A stretch of 64,000 nucleotides of DNA from JACCXJ01 sp050740695 (GCA_050740695.1 JBOIDR010000002.1:1-64000), one strand, 5' to 3'; numbered from the stretch's first letter, positions 44,913 to 57,093 are shown. Made by a program: numbers and translations. Notes: generated by a model from the sequence alone, not told the origin.

Positions 44913-45705
44913 CGGATCCAGAAGAGGTCCCAGCGGAAGCCGAGCCCTTCGGGCGCCCATGTGGGTGGCAACGCCTGAGCCCGGATGTTGGCATAGAGCG
45001 AGGCGAGGAGGTGCTCACCGCGCTGGTGGTGCCAGGCGTTGAACCACACCGACCGGCAGCCGCGCCCGCGCAGATCCTCGTAGAGCAGGCCCATGAGCGT
45101 GCTCTTGTCGCTCCCCCACTCCCCCGTCACCGTGATTGTGAGCTGCGGCTCGGTCTGGCGGTTGCGGAGGAACCGGGAGATCCCACGCGCGATGGCACCG
45201 AGATCCAGCGCGTCCAACTCGCCCGGCCGGAGCAGCCGGTCGGAGGCGAAGAGATCGGTGACCGAGACTGTGCGGCGCTCGACTGGCACCTCGCGCTGGG
45301 GGTTGCCGCACCCCAGTCGATGTCCGACTGCTGCTCCCAGCTCTCGCCGCCGTCGGCGCTATGGCGGATCAATCGACCGTCCCCGACCGCCCAAACGTGA
45401 TCGGTGCCCTTCAGGGCAAATACACCGTTGAGGTTGCTGGTGATCACCGGCAGGCGCCGGAAAACGTTCTCTTCGATGGGTGTCGTGAGCCATTGCCAAA
45501 ACGTCCGAGATTCGGCGGGCTCAAAGAGGTCGCGCAGCGGGGCGTAGCGCCACGACCAGCACGCCGCCCCAACGAAGACCATGAGACAGGCGATCGCCGA
45601 ATAGAGGAGACCGAGCCGGCGCGCCGGCCCCTGGGCGCTCGGTGCAGAACTCGCGGCGACTACGGGCCTCTCCCCTCTGCTTCTCCGTCATGCCGGCCCT
45701 CTTCT
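44913..45705 (-). pseudogene. Broken KAP-type P-loop NTPase with beta-propeller-like N-part
   Basis: One frame (from 45582) reads a membrane segment (VFVGAACWSWRYAPL) and a YCF48/BNR-like repeat (VFALKGTDHVWAVGDG, ADGGESW). A second frame, joined by a shift near 45300, reads the KAP ATPase start with Walker A GEWGSDKST and VWFNAWHHQRGEH. It ends at the hsdM junction. An earlier frame break near 45600 separates the likely ATG at about 45693. KAP NTPases are membrane-associated and often found in defence islands. Confidence 0.55.
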
Positions 45706-45789
45706 CCGCACGAATTTCACCCGCGACGCGCGTGGTAGATACAAGCGAAGCGACGGTAACGTCGTGCGCCGGTAAGTGGGATCCCGAAA

Positions 45790-46086
45790 TTAACCGTCCC
45801 GGCCGGCTGCCAAGCCCTTTTCATTCCATACATGGATTGTACGGGATCCAGTTGCAGGGATGCCATCCACTGCGCTGGATTCCGGCCACTCCCTGGCGAA
45901 ACAAATGGGTACATACGGGGTGGAGGTCCTCGGGAAGGTCGATTTCGGCGAGTTCGCCGCCAACCTTCGGAACACCTCGTGGCGCCGCAACTCCTCATAC
46001 AGCGTCCGACGACGACACTTCGGGATGAACACCACGTGATATTTACACTCCCACCTCGAGTGGCTTAGGCTTTGATACTCATCCAT
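45790..46086 (-). mobile_element. IS200/IS605 TnpA remnant
   Basis: MDEYQSLSHSRWECKYHVVF then IPKCRRRTLYEELRRH is the TnpA N-terminus with the HUH-side beta strands; after about 45 residues the frame deteriorates and the catalytic region is lost. The gene normally encodes an about 140-aa single-strand DNA transposase. The left-end hairpin is at 46172-46190. Confidence 0.7.
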
Positions 46087-46171
46087 CGGGATCCTCCACA
46101 GTCGTGTGCTTGGCGGCTCACGACTCGGAGTTTCCCGGTGGACTCCCTCGTAATGTCAAACGGCTACTGCC

Positions 46172-46190
46172 TCCCCGGCAGAGCCGGGGA
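46172..46190. repeat. IS200-type left-end hairpin
   Basis: TCCCCGGC-AGA-GCCGGGGA, 8-bp stem, located upstream (minus sense) of the TnpA remnant, where IS200 elements carry their left-end/5'UTR stem-loop. It lies 174 bases before hemC. Confidence 0.6.
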
Positions 46191-46305
46191 TTTTCCCATC
46201 ATAATAAAAACGGCTCCGCCAGGAAACGCCCGAGCGCAGGGGTGGATACCAAACCAGTACGAAACCCCGCTATCGCTTCGCCGTGGGTACCTGTCGGCTA
46301 CAGGA

Positions 46306-46334
46306 TTGCGGGCGCAGCCCCCGTTCATTAGCAT
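46306..46334 (+). promoter_or_regulatory. Weak sigma70-like promoter candidate for the hem operon
   Basis: TTGCGG (46306-46311), 17 bases, TAGCAT (46329-46334), 30 bases before the hemC start. A modest match; noted because the operon must have a promoter downstream of the IS200 remnant. Confidence 0.3.
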
Positions 46335-46363
46335 AGGGGGATCGCAGCCCGGGTCCTCTCCCG

Positions 46364-47314
46364 ATGCCCCCCTCTCCGACACCCCTGCGCATCGTCACGC
46401 GCCGAAGCCCCCTCGCCCTGCGACAGGCAGAGATCGTCCGGGCCGAGCTCATGCGCCGCCACGCCGGGCTCGACGTCGAGCTGATCCCGGTGTGGACCGA
46501 GGCGGATCGCCGGCTGGATACCCCGCTCGCGCGCCTCGGGGGCAAGGGGCTGTTCATCAAGGAGCTGGAACAATGCCTCGTCGAGGGGCGCGCGGACCTC
46601 GCGGTCCACTCCTTGAAAGACGTTACCGTCGAGATGCCGGCTGGGCTTTGCGTACCGGCCGTCCTGGCGCGTGAAGACCCCCACGATGCCTTGGTCTCGC
46701 AGCGCTACACGAGCCTCGACGCCCTGCCGAACGGGGCTCGCGTGGGGACCTCGAGCCTGCGGCGGCGTGCCCAGCTCTGTGCCCTTCGTCCCGATCTCGA
46801 GGTCCTGGAGGTGCGCGGCAACGTCGGCACCCGCCTCGCACGCCTCGAGCGCGGCGACTTCGACGGCATCGTCCTTGCTGTCGCCGGACTCAAGCGCCTC
46901 GCCCTCTCGGCCCGCATCGCTGCACCGCTCGATACCGAGATCATGTTGCCGGCCATTGGCCAGGGCGCGCTCGCGGTCCAGTGCCGCGCCGGGGACGAGC
47001 ATGTCCTCGACCTCGTCGAAGCCCTCGACGACCCCGATACCCATGCCTGTACCGATGCGGAGCGGTCCTTCAACCGCCGCCTCGGCGGGGACTGCCACGT
47101 GCCCATCGCGGGCCATGCGGAGTTGCTCGGCACGGAGCTATACCTTCGCGGGTTGGTGGCCCGACCGGATGGCCGCGAGGTGATCCGCGGCAGCGTACGC
47201 GGCCCGACGACAGAAGCGCAGGCGCTCGGCATCGCCCTGGCCGAAGCGCTGATCGGGAGGGGTGCCGCTACGCTCCTCGCCGCGCTCGGCGTGGTCGTCT
47301 GCGATGCGGGCTAG
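46364..47314 (+). CDS. hemC: Hydroxymethylbilane synthase (porphobilinogen deaminase)
   Basis: Polymerises four porphobilinogens to hydroxymethylbilane using a covalently bound dipyrromethane cofactor. 316 aa. Motifs: TRRSPLALRQAE, GGKGLFIKELE, VHSLKDV, GTSSLRRRAQL, IGQGALAVQCR and the cofactor-binding Cys in LGGDCHVPIAGHA. It heads a tight hemC-hemD-hemX-hemY operon; hemD overlaps its end by 11 bases. Confidence 0.97.
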   Translation: MPPSPTPLRIVTRRSPLALRQAEIVRAELMRRHAGLDVELIPVWTEADRRLDTPLARLGGKGLFIKELEQCLVEGRADLAVHSLKDVTVEMPAGLCVPAVLAREDPHDALVSQRYTSLDALPNGARVGTSSLRRRAQLCALRPDLEVLEVRGNVGTRLARLERGDFDGIVLAVAGLKRLALSARIAAPLDTEIMLPAIGQGALAVQCRAGDEHVLDLVEALDDPDTHACTDAERSFNRRLGGDCHVPIAGHAELLGTELYLRGLVARPDGREVIRGSVRGPTTEAQALGIALAEALIGRGAATLLAALGVVVCDAG

Positions 47315-48146
47315 TGCCGGTGGTCCTCTGCACGGGCTCGGGGTCCTGGTAACCCGACCGGCCCACCAGGCCCAGGGGCTTCAACGGCTCATCGAAGCGG
47401 CCGGGGGCCGTGCGTTCCTGTTCCCCCTGCTCGATATCAAACCCTTGAACGATCCGAGCCGGGCGCTGTCCTGGATCCGGGACCTCGCCCGTTACGATAT
47501 CGCGGTATTCGTGAGCGCCAACGCGGTGGAGCACGGCCTGGGGTTAATGGCTCTGCACGGCGGGACGCTGGGGTCGATCGGGATCATCGCCGTGGGCAGG
47601 GCGACCGCCCAACGCCTAGAAGAGCGAGGCATCGCGGGCGCCGCTGTCCCGAGCGTTGCGAGCAGTGAAGGCGTGCTGCGCCTCGATACGCTCGGGGCGG
47701 ACCGGATCGCCGGTAAACGGATCCTCATCTTTCGCGGGACGGGCGGCCGGGAACTCCTGGCCGAGGGCCTGCGCCGCCGCGGGGCGCTGGTGGACTATGC
47801 CGAGGTCTACGAGCGCGCCGTGACCGAGGTCGATCCCAAGCCCTTGCTTGGCCTCTGGGATCGGGGTGAAATAGGGGCCGTGATTGTGAGCAGTTCCGCG
47901 GCCCTGGAGCATCTCCTAGCGATGGGCGCCGCGATGGGGCGCGAGCGCCTGCTCGATGTAACGCTCGTGGTCCTGAGCGAAAGGCTCGCTGCCCGCGCCC
48001 GGCAGCTCGGCTTCCGGCGCCCGCCGCTCGTGGCGACCGAGGCCGGAGACGCGGGCCTGTTCTCGGCATTGACGGCGTGGCACACGCGGCAAGAGCCCCT
48101 GGACTTTATCAAAGGCGTGGGGGCCACCGGGGTAGAGGACCCATGA
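47304..48146 (+). CDS. hemD: Uroporphyrinogen-III synthase
   Basis: 280 aa from the ATG at 47304. Cyclises hydroxymethylbilane with inversion of ring D. This weakly conserved family is recognised by VLVTRPAHQAQGL at the start, VFVSANAVEHGL, GRATAQRLEERG, the RGTGGRELLAE loop and VIVSSSAALEHL. It overlaps hemC by 11 bases and hemX by 4 (ATGA), indicating coupled translation. Confidence 0.95.
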   Translation: MRASAGGPLHGLGVLVTRPAHQAQGLQRLIEAAGGRAFLFPLLDIKPLNDPSRALSWIRDLARYDIAVFVSANAVEHGLGLMALHGGTLGSIGIIAVGRATAQRLEERGIAGAAVPSVASSEGVLRLDTLGADRIAGKRILIFRGTGGRELLAEGLRRRGALVDYAEVYERAVTEVDPKPLLGLWDRGEIGAVIVSSSAALEHLLAMGAAMGRERLLDVTLVVLSERLAARARQLGFRRPPLVATEAGDAGLFSALTAWHTRQEPLDFIKGVGATGVEDP

Positions 48147-49753
48147 ACGACGAATACCTGACGAGCGCCAAACCCGAAGGCGAGCCGGCCGAACCGCCGC
48201 CTCGACCCCCGTCGGCAGACGCCAGTGTGCCCCCGCGGGATCGAGGGGAGGCCCCGGGACCGGCCCCGCTTTCGACCGGCGCGTCCCCGGAACCTGTGCG
48301 CGGTATGACGGCCGCCCCGGCCGAGACGAAAGAGACGCCATCCGCGGGTCCGCGATGGCGGGCGTGGGCATTGCCCGCACTCTTCGTCCTGGCCTTGGTC
48401 GCGGCCTTCGCGTGGCGGCTTTTGGTCCTCTCCCAGACGAGCGCCGGGACCCAGAACCGCGTTGCCGAGATCGAGCCGCAACTGGACGGCCTGCGTCAAA
48501 AAACAGATGCGCACGCCAAGACCGATACCGAGCAGCTCGCCCGCTTACAGGGCGCTGTGGAGGACCAGAAGCGCCTCCAGGAGGCGCACGGCAAATCCAT
48601 CGAGAAGCTGGCGCTATTGACTTCACAGGATAGCGAAGACCTGATCTTCGCCGAGGTCGCCTACCTCCTCGGGATCGCGCAGCAACGCCTGAGCTTCGAG
48701 CGCGATGTCCCGACCGCCATCCGGGCCATGGAGGCGGCCGATCAGCGCCTCTTGAACCTCATCCGGCCGGACCTCGACACGGTGCGGGCGGTGCTCATGG
48801 CCGACATCAATGACCTGCGCGCGGTCCCCGTCGTCGATACCACCGGCCCGGCTCTGTATCTCGCCGATGTCCTGGAGCGCATCGATTCCCTGCCCTTCCA
48901 GGGCGGCCTATCGCGCGCATCCGAAGAGGACGCGGGCAAGCGCACCGAGGCGGTGCAAACGCCCCGGCCACCCGTCCAATCCTTCGACGAGGCCGTCGAG
49001 CGCGTGTGGAACGATCTGCTAGGGCTCGTATCCATCAAGCCCCTGGGGGCCGAGGACGCGCGCATCTTCGATCCCAACTTCCGCAAGCTCATCGAGCAGC
49101 AGATCCACTTGGAGATCAGCAACGCCCGCTTGGACCTGTCACGCCGAGACGCGGCCGCATTCAAGGCGACGTCGGGGGTCCTGGCCGGGCTTTTCGAACG
49201 CTACTACGATGGGACGGATCCGGCCGTCGCGAGCATCCAAAAGCGGCTCAAGGAGATGCAGGCCCTGGAGCTGTCCCCTACCATCCCCGATGTCGCCAGG
49301 TCCATTAAGGGGCTGCGCGAGTACGTGCTGGCCAGGCGCAAGCTTGAAACACCCGAGGCCCCGGCCCAGGGCGACAGCGCCGCTACACCCGACGCCGCCG
49401 GAGCGGAGGCGGGCCAGGGCGATGCCGCCGCCGAACCGGCGCCGGTCCCCGGCGATCGCGCCGAGGACCCCGGCGCTACGAAACCGGCTCCCGACGAGGA
49501 CGACAGCGACGCGCCGGACGCGAACCAACAGACACCGGACCCACACGACAGCACTGCCCCGCCGGCGGGGGCCGGAACGGTCCCCGCACCCCCGATCGGC
49601 ACGCCGCCCGAGGCGCCTGGAGACGATCAGGGAGACGATCAGATACATCCTGAGGCGGCCCCTGGCACCGTCATCGCGCCGGACGACACCCCAGCGGCCC
49701 CACCCACCGCTCCGGGCGCGGGTGACCCAGAGACTCCCGACGCGGCGCCATGA
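48143..49753 (+). CDS. hemX: HemX, membrane-anchored protein of the hem operon
   Basis: 536 aa from the ATG at 48143. An N-terminal Pro-rich cytoplasmic region (1-75), one membrane helix (about 92-112, ALPALFVLALVAAFAWRLLV), a coiled-coil segment (120-165) and the conserved HemX domain with FAEVAYLLGIAQQRL and IRAMEAADQRL. The last about 130 residues are a Pro/Ala/Asp/Gly low-complexity tail not typical of the family. Annotated elsewhere as a uroporphyrinogen-III methyltransferase-like protein, but no methyltransferase motif is visible; the role is probably as a scaffold for haem synthesis. Confidence 0.9.
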   Translation: MNDEYLTSAKPEGEPAEPPPRPPSADASVPPRDRGEAPGPAPLSTGASPEPVRGMTAAPAETKETPSAGPRWRAWALPALFVLALVAAFAWRLLVLSQTSAGTQNRVAEIEPQLDGLRQKTDAHAKTDTEQLARLQGAVEDQKRLQEAHGKSIEKLALLTSQDSEDLIFAEVAYLLGIAQQRLSFERDVPTAIRAMEAADQRLLNLIRPDLDTVRAVLMADINDLRAVPVVDTTGPALYLADVLERIDSLPFQGGLSRASEEDAGKRTEAVQTPRPPVQSFDEAVERVWNDLLGLVSIKPLGAEDARIFDPNFRKLIEQQIHLEISNARLDLSRRDAAAFKATSGVLAGLFERYYDGTDPAVASIQKRLKEMQALELSPTIPDVARSIKGLREYVLARRKLETPEAPAQGDSAATPDAAGAEAGQGDAAAEPAPVPGDRAEDPGATKPAPDEDDSDAPDANQQTPDPHDSTAPPAGAGTVPAPPIGTPPEAPGDDQGDDQIHPEAAPGTVIAPDDTPAAPPTAPGAGDPETPDAAP

Positions 49754-50955
49754 GACTGCGATTCCTGATCGTCTTCGCGATCCTGGGCGCGGTGCTCGTC
49801 GCCTGGCTCTTCGGTCGCGACCATGGCCTGGTGGCCATCGCCTATCAAGGCCGACTGATCGAAACGAGCGTCAACGTCGCGTTGGTGGTGCTAGGCCTCA
49901 CCGCGCTCCTCTGCTACGGCGCCGCACGTCTTGTTGCTCACCTCTGGTCCCTACAGCGACGGGTGCATGGATGGGCCCACACGCAGAAGACCGGCAAGGC
50001 CCGGCAGGACCTGGTGGCCGGCGCCATCGCCCTCTGCGAGGGCCATTGGCGCCAGGCCGAAGAGGCCCTGTACCGCAGCGCCGAGATCAGCGAGGCGCCC
50101 TTCCTCCATTACCTGGCCGCGGCCCGCGCGGCGCAGGCCCAGCGCGCCCACGAACGACGCGATCACTACCTCGATCTGGCCCGCGAAACGACCCCGAAGG
50201 CGGATCTGGCCGTGGCCCTGACATCGGCCGAGTTGCGCCTGGAGCACGGCGAGATCGCAGAGGCACGGGACGTCTTGCAGCGCTTGCGCTCCTTGCACCC
50301 GGCCCACCCCGAGGTGTTGCGCGCCGCGCTCCGGTTCCACGTCGAACAGGGGGAATGGTCCGAGGTCCTCGACCTTCTGCCGGCCATGAGCAAGCGCAAG
50401 GCGCTGCCGGTCGAGGAGGTATCCGCGCGTCAGGTCGAGGCCCATGCGGGCCTGCTCAGGGCGGCCCAGGATCCCGAGTCGCTGGAAAAGGCCTGGGCAG
50501 AGGTCCCGACCCCGCTGCGCAAACGGCCGCCGGTGCTGTACGCCTATGCCTCGCAGCTGCAACGCTACGGCGCCGGATCGCGCGTCATACCCCTCATCCA
50601 CAAGACCCTGAAGACGGACTGGGACAGCGCGCTCTGCGCCTGTTACGGGACCATCGATGGCGGGGACACCGCCGCCCAGATCCGGGAGGCCGAGACGTGG
50701 CTCGCGGCGCACGGCGATGACCCGAGCCTTTTGCTCACGCTCGGGCGACTCTGCTACAAGAGCCGTCTATGGGGGAAGGCCTGCTACTACTTCGAGGCCA
50801 GCATCGCGCGCCAGCCCTACCCCGAGGCCTATTGGCTGCTCGCGCAGACCCTGGACCACATCGGCGACCCGGACCGCGCCGCCGAGAGCCGTCGCAAGGG
50901 ACTCGACCTCGCGACCCGTGTCCGCGAGGCGCAAGCACCCGCGGGGCGCCACTAG
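49750..50955 (+). CDS. hemY: HemY, TPR-containing inner-membrane protein
   Basis: 401 aa. Two N-terminal membrane helices (about 4-21 and 42-62) with the family's FGRDHGLVAIAYQGRLIETS between them, then TPR-like helical repeats to the end. This is the proteobacterial HemY of the hemCDXY operon, not the protoporphyrinogen oxidase of Bacillus. It overlaps the hemX stop by 4 bases. Function in haem synthesis is presumed from constant linkage. Confidence 0.93.
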   Translation: MRLRFLIVFAILGAVLVAWLFGRDHGLVAIAYQGRLIETSVNVALVVLGLTALLCYGAARLVAHLWSLQRRVHGWAHTQKTGKARQDLVAGAIALCEGHWRQAEEALYRSAEISEAPFLHYLAAARAAQAQRAHERRDHYLDLARETTPKADLAVALTSAELRLEHGEIAEARDVLQRLRSLHPAHPEVLRAALRFHVEQGEWSEVLDLLPAMSKRKALPVEEVSARQVEAHAGLLRAAQDPESLEKAWAEVPTPLRKRPPVLYAYASQLQRYGAGSRVIPLIHKTLKTDWDSALCACYGTIDGGDTAAQIREAETWLAAHGDDPSLLLTLGRLCYKSRLWGKACYYFEASIARQPYPEAYWLLAQTLDHIGDPDRAAESRRKGLDLATRVREAQAPAGRH

Positions 50956-51083
50956 CCCGCTCGATCGTCTCCCGCGCCTGGGTGGCCCCGGGATCTCGCG
51001 TGTCCCGCCGGCGTCTTCCAGGGACAGGGCCGGCCGGGATGGTTCCTCCTGCTATGATGCGGGGCTCCTCACACGGGTAGCGG

Positions 51084-52211
51084 ATGGGACGATGGTCGGA
51101 CTCAGGCCAGACAGCCAGAGAATGGGCAAGCGAACACGGGACGGGATCGCTCGTGTTCCTTAGCGGGCTAGGGACGGCGGCGCCGCCACAGCGTTACAGC
51201 CAGGCCCAATGCTGGGAGGCGTTCCGGGCCTGTAAGCATTACCGCCGCCTGGGCCACCGGGCGCAGGTCTTGGTCGAGCAGGTGCTTCTGGGCGACAACG
51301 GGATCGCGGCGCGCCATCTGGCCCCCGCCGAGCTCCAAGAGGTCTTCGACATCAACCCCGACACGCTGCACCGGCGCTTCGCCGACCATGCCCCCAGGCT
51401 CGCCACAGAAGCCGCTCTGCGTGCGCTCCACGATGCCGGCCTGAAGGCGGGACAGGTGGATGCGGTGATCGCCAGCACCTGCACAGGCTACCTGTGTCCC
51501 GGCATCACGAGCTATCTCATCGAGGGTCTGGGCCTCCGCCCCGAGGTGCTGGCCTTCGACCTCGTGGGGCAAGGTTGCGCCGCGGCCCTCCCCAACTGGT
51601 CCATGGCCGAGGCCCTGCTATCGGCAGGGCGCGCCCGGCAGGTGCTGTCCGTGTGTGTCGAGATCTCGAGCGCGGCGATGTACGTCGATGACGACCCGGG
51701 CGTGCTCATCAGCGGCTGTCTCTTCGGTGATGGTGCGGGTGCGGCGCTGCTTTCGGCGCGGCCTCCCGCCGGCCACCGGCGCATCGCCTGGCGGAGAGGG
51801 GGTTCCATGACCGATCCGGGCCGTCGCGACCTCCTGCGCTTCGAGCAACGCGGCGGCATGCTGCGCAACATCCTGACCCGTCCGGTACCGCAGCTCGCGG
51901 CCCGCTATGCGGCCGAGGTGCTCGAGCGGGTGCTGAGGTCGGAGCAGGTCGCTCGCGAGGAGATCGGCGCCTGGATATGGCATGCCGGCGGGCGCGACGT
52001 CCTCGCCGCACTGCAGGAGCGGCTGGGACTCTCGGAGGAACAGCTCAGGTACAGCCGCGCGATGCTGGCCGAATACGGCAATCTCAGCAGCGCCTTCGTG
52101 TACTTCGTCCTCCAAGCGGCGCTCCGGGACCCGGCCCCCGGCGGGCACTGGTGGATGTCGTCCTTCGGCGCCGGCTTCAGTTGCCATGGCGCCCTATTGC
52201 GGGTGGATTGA
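51084..52211 (+). CDS. Type III polyketide synthase (chalcone/stilbene synthase-like)
   Basis: 375 aa; a GTG at 51153 (VFLSGLGTAAPPQRY) is a possible alternative start. Thiolase-fold enzyme with the catalytic triad visible: Cys in DLVGQGCAAALPNW, His in IWHAGGRDVL and Asn in EYGNLSSAFV, plus GDGAGAALL. These decarboxylatively condense malonyl-CoA with an acyl starter to alkylresorcinols, pyrones or similar. No methyltransferase, hydroxylase or membrane partner gene is adjacent, so the product cannot be predicted. It follows hemY by 128 bases on the same strand. Confidence 0.93.
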   Translation: MGRWSDSGQTAREWASEHGTGSLVFLSGLGTAAPPQRYSQAQCWEAFRACKHYRRLGHRAQVLVEQVLLGDNGIAARHLAPAELQEVFDINPDTLHRRFADHAPRLATEAALRALHDAGLKAGQVDAVIASTCTGYLCPGITSYLIEGLGLRPEVLAFDLVGQGCAAALPNWSMAEALLSAGRARQVLSVCVEISSAAMYVDDDPGVLISGCLFGDGAGAALLSARPPAGHRRIAWRRGGSMTDPGRRDLLRFEQRGGMLRNILTRPVPQLAARYAAEVLERVLRSEQVAREEIGAWIWHAGGRDVLAALQERLGLSEEQLRYSRAMLAEYGNLSSAFVYFVLQAALRDPAPGGHWWMSSFGAGFSCHGALLRVD

Positions 52212-52248
52212 GAGTTGGGTGGAAGAGTAATGAGTCGGCTCGCTGCGC

Positions 52249-52884
52249 TCATGCCCGGCTCTTCTTAGGAACACCTGCCGAGGTCGATGGCAACCCTGAG
52301 AGCCGTTCCTCAACCGTCTGCCAGTTGAGATTCGAGAAGAACGCTTCGATATACTTCGGGCGCTCCGCCGGTTTGTAGTCGAGCAGAAACGCATGCTCCC
52401 AGACGTCCATGACGAGCACGGGCATAAAGCCGGACACGTTTCCGACTTCATGCAACGTGACCCAGTGGTTAGACAACCGGCCGTGTACCGGATCCAGGTA
52501 GCAAATCGCCCATCCGACTCCACGCATCTTGCCGACGCTGGTGAAGTCTGCTTTCCAAAGATCGTAGCTGCCAAAGCTCGATTCGACAGCCCGAACGAAT
52601 GGTGAATTACCGGCCGGATCCACCCCGCCGTCCCTCTTCAAGTTGCTGAAGTAGTATTCATGCAAGACCATGCCGTTATACTCGAACCCGAGACGACGCT
52701 TGAGCTCTGAGTAGGCTGGCATCTCTTCCTGGTCAACCCGACCGTCTTTCAAGATCTCTGCGATTGCCTCCGTCAACCGGTTGGTTTCCTTGACATAACC
52801 TTCATAAAGCTTGAAATGCATCTCCAGAGTCCGATCAGAGATGCCGTTGAGCCTGCTGAGATTTAACTCTCTAACTCGATACAT
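52249..52884 (-). CDS. Superoxide dismutase, Fe/Mn family
   Basis: 211 aa with a perfect AAGGAGGT site. Metal ligands of the Fe/Mn-SOD fold: His in LEMHFKLYEGYV, His in MVLHEYYFSNL, and Asp/His in VMDVWEHAFLLDYKP. The segments GVGWAICYLDP and NHWVTLHEVGN diverge from E. coli SodA/SodB, so metal preference is not assigned. Base composition is lower in GC than in the hem and gyrA genes, suggesting acquisition. It is convergent with the PKS gene, with only 37 bases between stops. Confidence 0.92.
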   Translation of the reverse strand: MYRVRELNLSRLNGISDRTLEMHFKLYEGYVKETNRLTEAIAEILKDGRVDQEEMPAYSELKRRLGFEYNGMVLHEYYFSNLKRDGGVDPAGNSPFVRAVESSFGSYDLWKADFTSVGKMRGVGWAICYLDPVHGRLSNHWVTLHEVGNVSGFMPVLVMDVWEHAFLLDYKPAERPKYIEAFFSNLNWQTVEERLSGLPSTSAGVPKKSRA

Positions 52885-53239
52885 TTTCTCTACCTCCTTC
52901 TAGAATCATTGACTTTTCTAGCGAACGCCGCCCCGTACCCGGCTCGAACAATCTCCGTGCCATCCCCAGCCAGCCAGAATTATCTTATTGTTCCGCCGAT
53001 TAGGGTATATATGGATCCAGCCGAAGTCTTTGCCGGGGTGAAGCTCTTACAAATGTCGGTAAGAATTACAGGGAGGTGCTCGCCAGATAATATATTCATG
53101 ACCCGGTACTCCACGGCAAGCTAGAGCTGTAACACGATTACGCTCTCCTTTTTATCTGCTTCGATTTCATTCGTATAAGTTCGTCGCCTTAGTCTCTGGC
53201 TCCTTACGGGGTGTCTCGTCCCTCGCCTCGGACAATTTG
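52885..53239. other. Intergenic, no supported gene
   Basis: A lower-GC stretch between sod and a degraded toxin gene. Short frames only; nothing with a recognisable product or ribosome binding site. Confidence 0.5.
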
Positions 53240-53680
53240 TTAGCGATCCTGGACTCGCAACAGCCAATAGCCCGGACGACGCGAGTGATGCGCGAGCGCG
53301 AAGACAATGATGCCGTCTCTGGCTGGCCGATATACAACCGCAAACGGGAAAGTCTTTGAGAAAGACGCGTCGAGTATTCTTGGAGGCAGGTCGAGCGGGA
53401 AGTGCTTCTGTGAAACGCGAGCCAAGACCGGGCTGCTTCTTGTTGTAGTAAATAACTTCGGCAAGAAACTCACGGCGTGCTACCGCTACGAACCGGGGGC
53501 CTGTTTCAACGGGACAAGCGCCTAGCTTCGGCAAAGACGTCTTCTGCGGCGTAGGTTTTCGTTTCGCCCCGATCAAACGCCGCAACGCGATCTTCGATCT
53601 GTCGGGCCCACTCCGCCTCAATGTCAGAAAGCGGTGGGCGTAACCGGGGTTGGGTGAGATCGCAGCCGAGCGGTCCGCCC
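53240..53680 (-). pseudogene. Degraded RelE/ParE-type toxin and its antitoxin
   Basis: The 5' side (53680-53506) encodes only the end of an addiction-module antitoxin: LSDIEAEWARQIEDRV, GETKTYAAEDVFAEARR and a stop. The toxin follows directly: FLAEVIYYNKKQPGLGSRF, then after a frameshift near 53400 FPFAVVYRPARDGIIVFAL and HHSRRPGYWLL to the stop at 53240. The antitoxin N-terminus is lost at the gyrA 3' boundary, and the toxin lacks a good start, so the pair is probably dead. Confidence 0.65.
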
Positions 53681-53682
53681 GC

Positions 53683-56208
<2,526 letters not shown>

Positions 56209-56464
56209 GGCCACTTCAATCAATCAATTAGAGGCTCTGCAGGAGGCCGGAGGTGGCGGTATTTTAGCATGGCACTGCATTTCTCACCGGCATCGTGCTG
56301 CGACGCCGCGGCGCGCAGGTCGCCGTAGGCGGTGCGCCGGGTATGCTCAGAGTCTGACCTATTTGTCAAGCTGCGACCCGCCTGGGGGGATTTTAACATG
56401 TCATACCTACACCTGCTGTCCTGCCCTGGTCTCAGGGCTTCGCGGCTGCGCCGATATACCGCGT

Positions 56465-56656
56465 ATGTTTGGCGACGACGAGACCTATTACACCTGCGTG
56501 GCGAAGGAGATCGACAGCGACCAGGACCGACCGGGGCTCCGGGCCAAAGCCCTGGCCGAGACCGACTATGAAGAGCGGCGGGCCCGGGCGCGTTACCTCA
56601 AGCTGCGGGTCAAGGTGACGAAGGCCGAGGTCTCGTGCCGACGGCATGTTAACTGA
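56465..56656 (+). CDS. Small conserved-looking protein, unknown
   Basis: 63 aa: MFGDDETYYTCVAKEI then GLRAKALAETDYEERRARAR and YLKLRVKVTK. The pattern TYYT.VA.E..-GL.AKA.AE resembles a short C-terminal module of several gammaproteobacterial hypothetical proteins; alone it could be a fragment. No clear ribosome binding site. 56224-56464 holds no gene. Confidence 0.4.
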   Translation: MFGDDETYYTCVAKEIDSDQDRPGLRAKALAETDYEERRARARYLKLRVKVTKAEVSCRRHVN

Positions 56657-56709
56657 GGTCTTAGTCTGGAGACCCAGAACGCGCCAGTCATTGTATTCGC
56701 GGAGGTATT

Positions 56710-57093
56710 ATGAAAAGCCGATATCAAGGAAAGCGATTCATCGATAAAGTCAATTTCCCCCACGGGTTTAATAGGGGTGCCTTTTCAATACCGCACGCAA
56801 CTATGCTTGAGGAGTACGGGGCTCACTGCGTGGCATTGATGCACGTCGAGATCGAGCCGGAAACAGAAGGAGAGCGTCATTTCGTAGCGGTGTGCGCGAG
56901 AACGAATGAACCGCGTTCTGAATTGGAACATGTGTGGCTACAGTATCTGAAACTGGTCGAGAACAGCCAAAAGCTGACATCCATATTTCTTGGTAAAGGG
57001 GGTGGGTTTACTGTCGCCGCCGAAGTAGGAACCGAGACCATCAGTTTTTCGACGATTATTTATCGAGAAGAATGGGCAAAGCGCCATAAATAG
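56710..57093 (+). CDS. maoP: MaoP/DUF413 family protein
   Basis: 127 aa with GGAGG eight bases before the ATG. The DUF413 core is clear: RFIDKVNFPHGFNRGAFS, ATMLEEYGAH, then ERHFVAVCARTNEPRSELE and VWLQYLKL. In E. coli MaoP organises the Ori macrodomain with the maoS site. The C-terminal 35 residues extend beyond the conserved core. GC is lower than in gyrA. The family is largely restricted to gammaproteobacteria and supports that taxonomic placement. Confidence 0.8.
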   Translation: MKSRYQGKRFIDKVNFPHGFNRGAFSIPHATMLEEYGAHCVALMHVEIEPETEGERHFVAVCARTNEPRSELEHVWLQYLKLVENSQKLTSIFLGKGGGFTVAAEVGTETISFSTIIYREEWAKRHK

